From JBECKQ01 sp040235375 (GTDB lineage Bacteria > Planctomycetota > Phycisphaerae > UBA1845), in the NCBI GenBank assembly GCA_040235375.1, contig JBECKQ010000317.1, positions 1 through 8,964 on the forward strand: DNA of 8,964 bases, read 5' to 3'. Positions 1 through 6,152 of the stretch are shown piece by piece (positions within the stretch are counted from its first letter, which is position 1; each line of letters opens with the position of its first letter). The notes under the pieces are model-generated. The model ran no database searches. It saw only the letters and a list, made by a program, of their open reading frames with translations, and was not told the origin of the DNA. The position numbers and the translations under genes are program-made.

Positions 1-422
1 CCGTCAATCTGCTCGAGCTGGTCGAGAACGACGGCAACCTGCTCACGCGGCTGGTGACCGATCCCGTCCTGCTGTGCGACGTCGTCTACTGCATCTGCAA
101 ACCCGAGGCGGACGGCAAGGGCATCACCGACGAGGAGTTCGGTCGCTCCATGGCCGGTGACGCCATCGATCATGCCACGCACGCGCTGCTGGATGAACTG
201 ACGGATTTTTTCCCCAGCCCGAGGGACCGGGCGAACATCACCAAGGTCCTTCGAGCGACGCAGCGGGTGATGGAACGAACGCGGGACCTGATCGACGAAC
301 GGCTGAGCGACCAGAATCTCGATCGGATCATCGAGTCAGCGCTGGCGAGTGTGAGGACCTCATCTGGCAGTGCGCCGGAGTCGTCGGCGTCGATCCCGGC
401 CGATTCACGCTCGCCGAATTGA
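1..422 (+). CDS. Tail assembly chaperone-like protein (gpG-like), 5' end missing
   Basis: The frame is open from the left window edge (first full codon at 3) to the TGA at 420-422. The GTG at 54 is an internal Val, because the same frame continues upstream as VNLLELVENDGNLLTRL, which looks like normal protein. The visible part is about 139 residues: an acidic N-terminal half with the motifs DPVLLCDVVY, GITDEEFGRSM and DELTDFFP, then a charged helical stretch, then a Ser/Pro-rich tail (residues from about 357 nt on) that looks like the out-of-frame reading of the next gene. From memory, uncharacterised Planctomycetes prophage proteins share the DEEF...DFFP pattern just before the tape measure gene. 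In lambda-like phages this slot encodes gpG, a chaperone that binds the tape measure protein and is absent from the finished virion. The role is inferred from position and the apparent frameshifted partner. GC3 is high (38 of 47 codons between 213 and 353, hand count), supporting real coding. Confidence 0.7.
   Translation, partial: VNLLELVENDGNLLTRLVTDPVLLCDVVYCICKPEADGKGITDEEFGRSMAGDAIDHATHALLDELTDFFPSPRDRANITKVLRATQRVMERTRDLIDERLSDQNLDRIIESALASVRTSSGSAPESSASIPADSRSPN
206..232 (+). promoter_or_regulatory. Candidate -1 programmed frameshift signal (slippery heptamer plus hairpin)
   Basis: Positions 206-212 read T TTT TTC in the phase of the upstream gene (gaT TTT TTC), fitting the X XXY YYZ rule for tandem -1 slippage. 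After a 4-nt spacer, GCCCG (217-221) can pair with CGGGC (228-232) around a 6-nt loop, giving a GC-only 5 bp stem. A -1 shift here enters the frame that runs uninterrupted to 631 and would yield a G-GT-like fusion. Against it: between 213 and 353 the zero frame has much better codon statistics (GC3 about 38/47) than the -1 frame (about 21/47). Either the -1 stretch is a rarely made linker or the real shift lies further down, near 340-360. Confidence 0.45.
340..362 (+). other. Reading-frame transition between the two chaperone frames
   Basis: Codon usage and protein character pass from the zero frame (ending about ...ESALASV) to the -1 frame (beginning about EDLIWQCAGVV) within this stretch. 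No canonical slippery heptamer is visible here and no conventional start codon exists in the -1 frame. A GAGG at 353-356 lies 5 nt before an ATC at 362, which could act as a rare start. An undetected one-base sequencing or assembly error would give the same picture. Confidence 0.5.
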
Positions 423-631
423 TGCGCATGGCGGAAGGCTGCCAGCGCGAGTCCTGGTCGCGCTTCTCGTCCCTGATGGCCCTGGTCGCCAACTGCCATC
501 GCGATCCCAAGAAGAGCCGCGAGCTCAAGCCGAGGGACTTCGATCCGTTCCCCCGCCGCAGGCCGGAGCCGAAATTGAAGATGGGCATCGGCATCTTGCG
601 GGAGGTGTTTTGCAGGAAGCCGCCGTCATGA
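422..631 (+). CDS. Second tail chaperone frame (gpT-like), probably expressed as a -1 frameshift fusion
   Basis: From the first ATG (422-424, overlapping the upstream stop as TGATG) this frame gives 69 residues ending at TGA 629-631. Coding-like sequence in this frame starts earlier, near 353: it reads WQCAGVVGVDPGRFTLAELM, then continues into MRMAEGCQ, SRFSSLMALVANCHRDPKK, the DFDPF motif and a GILREVF terminus. This pattern (W-x-x-AG-x-x-G-x-DP...TL-x-EL...MAEG...W...LAN) matches, from memory, short phage tail-assembly chaperone-type proteins encoded right before gp10-like and tape measure genes. There is no ATG, GTG, TTG or CTG in frame between the in-frame stop at 194-196 and TTG 419, so the N-terminal half can be made only by frameshifting from the upstream gene or from a rare ATC start (362, preceded by GAGG 353-356). 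The 422 start is the minimal coupled product; the likely product is a fusion with the upstream protein. Confidence 0.65.
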   Translation: MRMAEGCQRESWSRFSSLMALVANCHRDPKKSRELKPRDFDPFPRRRPEPKLKMGIGILREVFCRKPPS

Positions 632-1128
632 TCGACATGCGTGTCCGCAACATGTTCTTCGACCGGCCGGGCGTGCAGCGGGCGGTCGACAAGGGCAAGC
701 GCAAGGCACTGGCCAAGGCTGGAGCGTTCGTGCGACAGATGGCCAAGCAGAGCATCCGCAAACGCAAGGGACCGTCGCAGCCCGGTCGGCCGCCGCACTC
801 ACACGAAGGTTCGCTCAAGCGGCACATCTACTTCGGTTATGACACGCAGCGAGACAGTGTGGTGATCGGTCCGGCGAGGCTGACCAAGTCCGGCGACGCG
901 CCGCACATATTGGAATTCGGCGGGCGGAGCGTCGCGAAGCGGAACATGGTGGTCACCGTCGTCAAGCCCGGCCGCCGGCAACGCGGGCGACCCGTGCGCG
1001 GTAAGCGCCGCTTCATCAAGAAGGGAACGCGGCTCGTGCATCTGCCGCGTCCGTACATGGGACCTGCGCTGCAGAAGGAGACGCCGAACATCCCGAACGC
1101 GTTCCGGGGGTGTGTGAACGATGGCTGA
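628..1128 (+). CDS. HK97 gp10-like neck / tail-completion protein
   Basis: A 166-residue basic protein. The ATG at 628 overlaps the upstream stop as ATGA and is preceded by AGGAAG (614-619) at 8 nt spacing; the longer frame from 370 only shadows the chaperone gene. The segment AFVRQMAKQSIRKRKG followed by PGRPPHSHEGSLKRHIYFGY, then SVVIGPARL, the HILEFGG motif and a C-terminal RPYMGPAL, is the classic layout of the HK97 gp10-like family: a helix, a Ser-Ile-Arg basic turn, a PG-PP-hxH loop, a beta-strand with GP, and a terminal 'RP-hydrophobic-PAL' motif. Such proteins sit at the head-tail joint or close the head-proximal tail end. A strongly basic insert occupies about residues 113-134. The 3' end overlaps the tape measure start by 8 nt, implying translational coupling. 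Family assignment is fairly secure; the exact position in the virion is inferred. Confidence 0.78.
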   Translation: MIDMRVRNMFFDRPGVQRAVDKGKRKALAKAGAFVRQMAKQSIRKRKGPSQPGRPPHSHEGSLKRHIYFGYDTQRDSVVIGPARLTKSGDAPHILEFGGRSVAKRNMVVTVVKPGRRQRGRPVRGKRRFIKKGTRLVHLPRPYMGPALQKETPNIPNAFRGCVNDG

Positions 1129-3388
1129 TACACGCGGCATTCGAGCCGGCCGGGCCTATGTCGAGCTCGGCACAAGCGACAAGCTGACGGCAGGACTGAG
1201 GCGCGCCCAGTCGCGGTTGACTGCGTTCGCACGCAGTGTGCGGCAGATCGGACAGGGCCTGGTGAAAGCCAGCGCCGCCGCAGTGATCCCGCTGGCGATC
1301 AGCGGCAAGGTGTTCGCGAACTTCGAGCAGCGCATGGCCCGCGTGCAGGCGCTTACGGGCGCGACCGGCGCGGAGTTCGACAAGCTCGCCGTCGAAGCCA
1401 AGCGCCTCGGCGAGTCGACGGTGTTCTCCGCCAGCCAGGCGGCCGAGGCCATGGGCTTCTTCGCGTTGGCCGGCTTTAACACCAGCCAGATCCTCAAGTC
1501 CATGAAACCGACGCTCGACTTGGCCGCCGCCGGCCAGCTCGAGATTGCCCAGGCCGCCGACATCGCCGCCAAGATCATGGCGGGCATGGGGATCTCCGCC
1601 GACGAGCTCGGCAACGCAGTGGACGTGCTCACTAAGGCCATGACCACGGCCAACACCGATCTGAACCAGCTCGGCGAGGCCATGAAGTACATCGGGCCGA
1701 TCGCCAAGAGCGCCGGCATCGAATTCGAGGAGATCACTGCGGCGATCCAATTGTTGTCGAATGCCGGCATTCAGGCGGAGATGGCGGGAACAACGCTTCG
1801 CGGTGCCATCCTTGCGCTCACCAGCCCGAGTGCCGAGGCCTCCGCGAAACTCGCCGAACTGGGTGTCAGCGTGGTCAACGCCCACGGCAACGTCCGGCCG
1901 CTGGCCGACATCATCGAGCAGCTCAACAACGCCATGGCCGGCATGGGCAGCGGTGAACGGCTCAATGTGCTGGGACAGATCTTCCAGGCCCGCCAGGCGG
2001 CCGGCGTCGCCGAACTGCTCAGCCAGGGCGCGCAAAAACTCCGCGACTACACGGATGCGCTGCGCAACTCCGGCGGCGTCGCCGCGCGCATCGCCGGCGT
2101 GCAGCTCAACACATTGACCGGCGACACGATCATTCTGAAATCCGCGCTCGAGGGCCTGGCCATTGCCATCGGCGAGTCGATCGGCCCGCCGTTGCGGATC
2201 GCGGTGGCCGCCATCACAAGAGTCGCCGGTGCCGTGACGAAATGGGTGCGGGAGAATCGTGACCTGGTGGTGATGGTCGGCGCCGCCGCGATCGCCGTCG
2301 GCGGATTGGGCATCGCGCTGCTCAGCCTGGGTGTGGCGGTGAAGGTCGCCGCCTTCGCCTTCGGCGGTTTGCTGTCGCTTGCGCTGCTCGTCAAGGCCGT
2401 GTTCGCCGGCTTGGCCGGCGTCATCGGACTCGTGGTTACGCCATTGGGCGCGATCGTGGCCGGCCTGGCGACGATTGCCGTGGGTCTGGCGGCGTACACC
2501 GGAACGATCGGCCGGGCGACGGCCTGGATTGCCGACGCGTTCAACGACCTCCGCGCCTACATCGGAGACATCCTGCAGGCGATCGTCGACGCGTTCCGCG
2601 CCGGCGACACGCAGGCCGCTGCGAAAGTCATGTGGGCAGCATTGCGCGTCGAATGGGAACGAGGAGCGGCGTTTCTCAAAGGTGTCTGGTTCATCATCGA
2701 ATCGACGTGGATCGACTTCCTCGAGCGGTTCAGCACCGGTGCGGTCAACGTCATCGCCGATCTCAAAAAGGCCTTCGCCGGCCTGGCCAGCTACATCGTC
2801 AAGGCCTTCAACACGTCGAAACGGGGCTGGGAGGCGTTCAAGTTCAACCTGCAGAAGGGCGCCATCGAACTGGAGCGCAAAACAGGCCTGCTCACCGACG
2901 AACAGGCGCGGAAGGCGAAGATCGCCGCAGCGCTGGACACGGCTGCCAATCTGGCGGCCATCGAAGCGGACTCCGCCCAGGCGGACGCCGTGTTCGGCGC
3001 GCTGGTGCAGGAGATCGAGGCGGACCAGGCTGCGAGGCTTGCCGAGCTGCGCGCCAAGGCAGAAAAAGCCCAGCAAGATGCCGGCAAGGGCTTGGTGGAT
3101 GCACAGAGCGAATACAACGCCGCCCAGGCGGAACTGGCCAGGGCCATCGCCGCCGCCCGCACGTCACTGGCGAACGCCCCGCAGCGCCGGGCCATCAAGG
3201 AGTTCGAAGCCAGCGTGCAGGGCCTCGGCGACATCCTGAATTCGCGCGGCGGCTCGATCTTCGGGACGTTCAATGCCGCGGCGCTGCGGGGGCTTCGCGG
3301 ACGGGATCCGAACGAGGAGACGGCCCGCAACACCGCAGGCATGCTGCAGATCATGAAACGCCGCCGCTGGCGAGGGATTTTCGGTTGA
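1121..3388 (+). CDS. Phage tail tape measure protein (TP901-like core)
   Basis: A 755-residue protein starting at ATG 1121, with GGGGGTG (1106-1112) 8 nt upstream. The N-terminus is a basic helix. From about residue 64 the TP901 tape-measure core follows: FEQRMARVQALTG, EAKRLGESTVFSASQAAEAM, FFALAGF, LDLAAA, AADIAAKIMAGMGI, VDVLTKAMTTANTDLNQLGE, LSNAGIQAEMAGTTLRGAI and GEQ-like GERLNVLGQIF. A long hydrophobic block spans about residues 382-459 (several potential membrane segments), as expected for a protein that helps DNA cross the cell envelope. The C-terminal part, about 580-690, is Ala/Glu/Gln/Lys-rich and likely coiled coil, ending in a basic KRRRWRGIFG tail. Tape measure proteins fill the tail tube, set its length and are bound by the upstream chaperones. 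No peptidoglycan-hydrolase domain is visible. The length is modest; at the customary 0.15 nm per residue it implies a tail of roughly 110 nm. Confidence 0.93.
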   Translation: MADTRGIRAGRAYVELGTSDKLTAGLRRAQSRLTAFARSVRQIGQGLVKASAAAVIPLAISGKVFANFEQRMARVQALTGATGAEFDKLAVEAKRLGESTVFSASQAAEAMGFFALAGFNTSQILKSMKPTLDLAAAGQLEIAQAADIAAKIMAGMGISADELGNAVDVLTKAMTTANTDLNQLGEAMKYIGPIAKSAGIEFEEITAAIQLLSNAGIQAEMAGTTLRGAILALTSPSAEASAKLAELGVSVVNAHGNVRPLADIIEQLNNAMAGMGSGERLNVLGQIFQARQAAGVAELLSQGAQKLRDYTDALRNSGGVAARIAGVQLNTLTGDTIILKSALEGLAIAIGESIGPPLRIAVAAITRVAGAVTKWVRENRDLVVMVGAAAIAVGGLGIALLSLGVAVKVAAFAFGGLLSLALLVKAVFAGLAGVIGLVVTPLGAIVAGLATIAVGLAAYTGTIGRATAWIADAFNDLRAYIGDILQAIVDAFRAGDTQAAAKVMWAALRVEWERGAAFLKGVWFIIESTWIDFLERFSTGAVNVIADLKKAFAGLASYIVKAFNTSKRGWEAFKFNLQKGAIELERKTGLLTDEQARKAKIAAALDTAANLAAIEADSAQADAVFGALVQEIEADQAARLAELRAKAEKAQQDAGKGLVDAQSEYNAAQAELARAIAAARTSLANAPQRRAIKEFEASVQGLGDILNSRGGSIFGTFNAAALRGLRGRDPNEETARNTAGMLQIMKRRRWRGIFG

Positions 3389-4212
3389 TGGCGATCACAA
3401 TCCATGAACATTTTGAATCGCGCCGCGTGGGCACGGGCCACAACCCCTGGGCCGAGCTCAAATACACGGTGTTCGGCACCGACGATCAGCCCAGCGCATT
3501 GATCACGCTGGAAGCCGGCTCGCCGATCGTCCTGGATGTCTATGACAACGGCAGCCTGATCCTCTGGCGCGAGGACGCTGACGTTGAGCAGATCGGACCG
3601 GAGCTGTGGTCAGGCATGGTGCGTTACGGCACTGTCCCGCCGGCGGAAGAATCGCTTTACGAATTCGACATCGGCGGCGTCACACAGCACATGACGCACT
3701 CGCTGGCCACGATCGCCCGTTATGCGCCGACCGGTAAGACAGCTCCGAATCACAACGGCGCGGTTGGTGTCACGCCGAATGGCATCGAGGGCACCGACGT
3801 CATCATCCCGGAGTACAAGTGGGCCGAGACGCACTATCTGCCGGCGTCGGCCATCACTCCCACCTACAAGGCGATCGTCTATTCGCTGGTCGGCAAGACC
3901 AACAACGCGGTGTTCCGCAACTTCGCCATCTGCGAGGTTCGCTTCGACGGCCTGCTGGGCCGCAAACGTGGAGGCGGTGACTGGGAGGCGTCGTACCGGT
4001 TCACGGCATCGCAGAGCATCGCCGACCACACCATCGGCGAAGGTGCCAACGCCATCACCGGAATAGCGAAGAAGGGCTGGGATTACCTGTGGGTCGAATG
4101 GGACGAAACGGTCGACGGCGGCCAGGCGAATCTTGTACGGATCCCGAAGGCCGTGCATGTCGAGAAGATGCTGTACTACGGGGATTTTTCACTGCTGGGG
4201 ATTGGGACGTAA
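3388..4212 (+). CDS. Conserved tail-tip protein of unknown function, directly after tape measure
   Basis: A 274-residue protein. The ATG at 3388 shares its A with the tape measure stop (TGATG); GAGGGA at 3372-3377 can serve as ribosome binding site. The longer frame starting at 2632 only shadows the tape measure gene. No signal peptide, membrane segment or enzyme motif is visible. The first ~90 residues are acidic and beta-strand-like. The rest contains the run GGVTQHMTHSLATIARYAP, then GKTAPNHNGAVGVTPNGIEG, PEYKWAETHYLPA, NAVFRNFAICEVRFDG, DWEASYRFTASQ and GIAKKGWDYLWVEW. From memory this belongs to an uncharacterised family common in Planctomycetes prophages at this same position. By synteny with siphoviruses, the first gene after the tape measure often encodes a distal tail or hub protein, so that role is plausible but not shown by any recognisable motif. 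Confidence 0.72.
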   Translation: MAITIHEHFESRRVGTGHNPWAELKYTVFGTDDQPSALITLEAGSPIVLDVYDNGSLILWREDADVEQIGPELWSGMVRYGTVPPAEESLYEFDIGGVTQHMTHSLATIARYAPTGKTAPNHNGAVGVTPNGIEGTDVIIPEYKWAETHYLPASAITPTYKAIVYSLVGKTNNAVFRNFAICEVRFDGLLGRKRGGGDWEASYRFTASQSIADHTIGEGANAITGIAKKGWDYLWVEWDETVDGGQANLVRIPKAVHVEKMLYYGDFSLLGIGT

Positions 4213-4215
4213 GTC

Positions 4216-5028
4216 ATGCCGCTGTTCAACCGCGCACGCATCGGTGACGAGCAGATCTCCACGGCCGACTGGAACGGCCTGATGGAGATGGCCCGCGAGT
4301 GGCAGCGCGGCCGGTTCAAACCGGGACGGCAGGGACAGTCGACGCAATTCATCGATCGAACCATCAGGATCCGCAACGACAGCGGATCAGACTGTCCGCG
4401 GTTCGGCGTGCTCGGACTTATGGCTCCGCTGATCCCGAAAGCCAACAATGCGGCGTTCTTCTTCAATCAGATCGCACTCAGCGCCACGACGCCAGCCGCG
4501 GATCACGCCGGACGGTTTGCCGTAGCTGCGCAGCCCATAACGGCCGGATCGATTGGGCGAGCATGGATCGACGGCGTCTGCCTGACACTGGTGGAGATGG
4601 CGGATGAGGAACATTCCGCTGCTACCGTCTCCCCGGGTGCGACGCGCCTGATCAGTTCCGCCGAGGGTGAGGCCGCGTTGCTGTGGATCGAGCCTGTTGA
4701 GCAGCGCGATGTCGCCGATATCGCCTGGTGCATCATCCGGATCGGCAACAGCGGTGGTGCATCATCAGGCACATCGCTGGGCTTCTGCCGGATTGAGTCC
4801 GTCATTGGAACCAGCGCGCCGTACCTGTACACCGCCAGGCACGCGACGCCGGACGGGAGCGGCGGATTCAATCCGATCGGCTCCGACTTCGACGTGCGCA
4901 ACGTCGACGAGTCCGGCCCCAGCGGCGCCGGCGTGTACAAGCTGCAGGTCAACGACGTCGTGCCCTACTGGCAGGGTGAGGACGGCGATTACTACTGCAC
5001 GCGCAGCAATTACCGGGGGACGTACTGA
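4216..5028 (+). CDS. Conserved phage tail protein of unknown function
   Basis: A 270-residue protein, 3 nt after the preceding stop. ATG 4216 has only weak Shine-Dalgarno candidates (GGGA at 4204-4207), so coupling to the upstream gene probably drives its translation. The N-terminus has a helix with the pattern ISTADWNGLMEMAREWQRGR. A beta-rich part follows: IRIRNDSGSDCPRFGVLGL, then PLIPKANNAAFFFNQIAL, GRFAVAAQPITAGSIGRAWIDGVCL and SAEGEAALLWIEP, ending in WCIIRIG. From memory, this arrangement (FGVLGI...P...N...F...V...G.F.V...PI..G.IG...GV) is typical of an uncharacterised Planctomycetes prophage family next to the tape measure gene. The last 80 residues look like a separate beta domain ending YYCTRSNYRGTY. 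It is presumably a virion structural protein of the tail tip or side. No catalytic motif is seen. Confidence 0.72.
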   Translation: MPLFNRARIGDEQISTADWNGLMEMAREWQRGRFKPGRQGQSTQFIDRTIRIRNDSGSDCPRFGVLGLMAPLIPKANNAAFFFNQIALSATTPAADHAGRFAVAAQPITAGSIGRAWIDGVCLTLVEMADEEHSAATVSPGATRLISSAEGEAALLWIEPVEQRDVADIAWCIIRIGNSGGASSGTSLGFCRIESVIGTSAPYLYTARHATPDGSGGFNPIGSDFDVRNVDESGPSGAGVYKLQVNDVVPYWQGEDGDYYCTRSNYRGTY

Positions 5029-6152
5029 TGCTGCACGCCGAGGGTGCTCAGTACATCATCTCGCGAGCCTTCCGCATCGGGGGCAGTTACGGCGCCTTCC
5101 GCCAGTGGGAGATGGGCATCTGCGGACTCAACACTACCGGCCCCGATCAGACTCCGCCGGGTTGGTGGTTCACGTATCAATACGTGCCGCCGTATGATGA
5201 GAATACCCCTTACGCCAACATGATCGCCGGCGTCGCCTGCGAAGGCGGTGCGCTCGACAGCGTGCATCGCGGAATTTTCTCGTATGCCCGCCAGCCCGTG
5301 CAACTCGCAGCCGAATCGCTCGGACGCAGTATGCGGACCAGTACATCGCCGGCGAATTTCGTGAATCATCTCCAGTGGGAGCCGCGCGGCGTCGACCCCG
5401 GCTACCGCGAATGGAGCAATCGGCCCTGGGAATCACTGCACCGCTGGCCGTGGGTGAACCCGTTCTGGGACGTGGACACTTTCCCCGATCCGCCGCCGGT
5501 GCCCGATCCGAATCCCGACGGCACGCCGAGTTGGGCGCTCATGCTGGCCACCGATCCGTACACCGGCGTGACGTTCAGCGTTGGGCTGGCGTTCATCGCG
5601 TCCGTCGACGCTCCACGCGTGTTGCTGGCATCGTCGCGATTCCTGCGCCCCATCCAGATCCCGCCGGGCGGTGCGTTGGTCGCGCCGTTCGAGTCTCTCA
5701 TCCGGCCGACAGCCAGCACGGCCGCATTCCTCGAGGTCGTCACGCGGCGGGCTTTCGAGAGCGGCTACGAGATTGTCCCGGGTGGTTATCGATGCGGCCT
5801 GTCCTGCGCGCCCGAGATTCGCCACGACAGTACGCTCGCCGACGTGCAGGAGGTCGACTACCTCGTCAGCGAAGGCTACGACCGAATCGAGCTGTCCGAA
5901 GACTGGACGCTCGAGCCGGACGGCTTTTCCGTTCGCGCCTCCACGCCCTGGTCGAACACATTTGAGAACACCGGCACCGCGCCCTGGCAGACGGTCACGC
6001 ATGTATTCGTCTCGTGCGCGTACATCGGAGGAAGCGGCGGCAAGGACAACCTGGCGTTCTGGTACGCGCTGCCGGCGCCGATCATATTGCAGCCCGGCGA
6101 ACGAATCATCGTCCCCAACGGCGTCGTCTGGAGCCTGACGAACCATGACTGA
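5028..6152 (+). CDS. Hypothetical virion structural protein with proline-rich hinge
   Basis: A 374-residue protein. ATG 5028 overlaps the upstream stop by one base (TGATG) and has a strong GGGGGA ribosome binding site at 5015-5020. Residues 1-150 are rich in Trp, Tyr and Gly (WEMGICGLN, PPGWWFTYQYVPPYDE, LQWEPRGVDPGYREWSNRPW). A hinge of Pro/Asp/Asn (PDPPPVPDPNPDGTP, residues 153-167) separates them from a beta-rich C-terminal half with IPPGGALVAPFESLIRP, VDYLVSEGYDRIELSEDWTL and the ending PGERIIVPNGVVWSL. The two-domain shape with a flexible linker suits a tail-tip or adhesion component. I do not recognise a named family. No signal peptide or membrane segment is present, as expected for a protein assembled into virions in the cytoplasm. 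The gene overlaps the next by 8 nt. Confidence 0.72.
   Translation: MLHAEGAQYIISRAFRIGGSYGAFRQWEMGICGLNTTGPDQTPPGWWFTYQYVPPYDENTPYANMIAGVACEGGALDSVHRGIFSYARQPVQLAAESLGRSMRTSTSPANFVNHLQWEPRGVDPGYREWSNRPWESLHRWPWVNPFWDVDTFPDPPPVPDPNPDGTPSWALMLATDPYTGVTFSVGLAFIASVDAPRVLLASSRFLRPIQIPPGGALVAPFESLIRPTASTAAFLEVVTRRAFESGYEIVPGGYRCGLSCAPEIRHDSTLADVQEVDYLVSEGYDRIELSEDWTLEPDGFSVRASTPWSNTFENTGTAPWQTVTHVFVSCAYIGGSGGKDNLAFWYALPAPIILQPGERIIVPNGVVWSLTNHD

Noticed and set aside
206..232. T run plus GC stem as a transcription terminator
   Set aside because: On the + strand the T run precedes the stem, the wrong order. On the - strand the stem would be followed by G and A, not T. The site also lies inside a coding gene.
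370..627. N-terminal extension of the gp10-like gene
   Set aside because: The extra residues are almost only Arg/Pro/Ala/Gly and shadow the chaperone frames. ATG 628 overlaps the previous stop and has AGGAAG upstream.
1016..3076. Antisense open frame of 686 codons over the tape measure gene
   Set aside because: Same codon-bias effect. The product is dominated by Gly/Arg/Asp/His runs, while the sense strand carries a clear tape measure core.
2632..3387. Extension of the 274-residue gene into the tape measure gene
   Set aside because: This stretch is a shifted reading of the coiled-coil region with low-complexity Gly/Arg content. The TGATG junction at 3388 is the natural start.
3610..4158. 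Antisense frame of 182 codons
   Set aside because: It lies wholly inside a well-supported + strand gene, with no ribosome binding site, no protein pattern and no break in the operon.
5375..5965. Shifted + strand frames inside the 374-residue gene (also 2379-3239 inside the tape measure gene)
   Set aside because: Arg/Ser/Pro-rich shadows of strongly supported genes, without ribosome binding sites or recognisable motifs.
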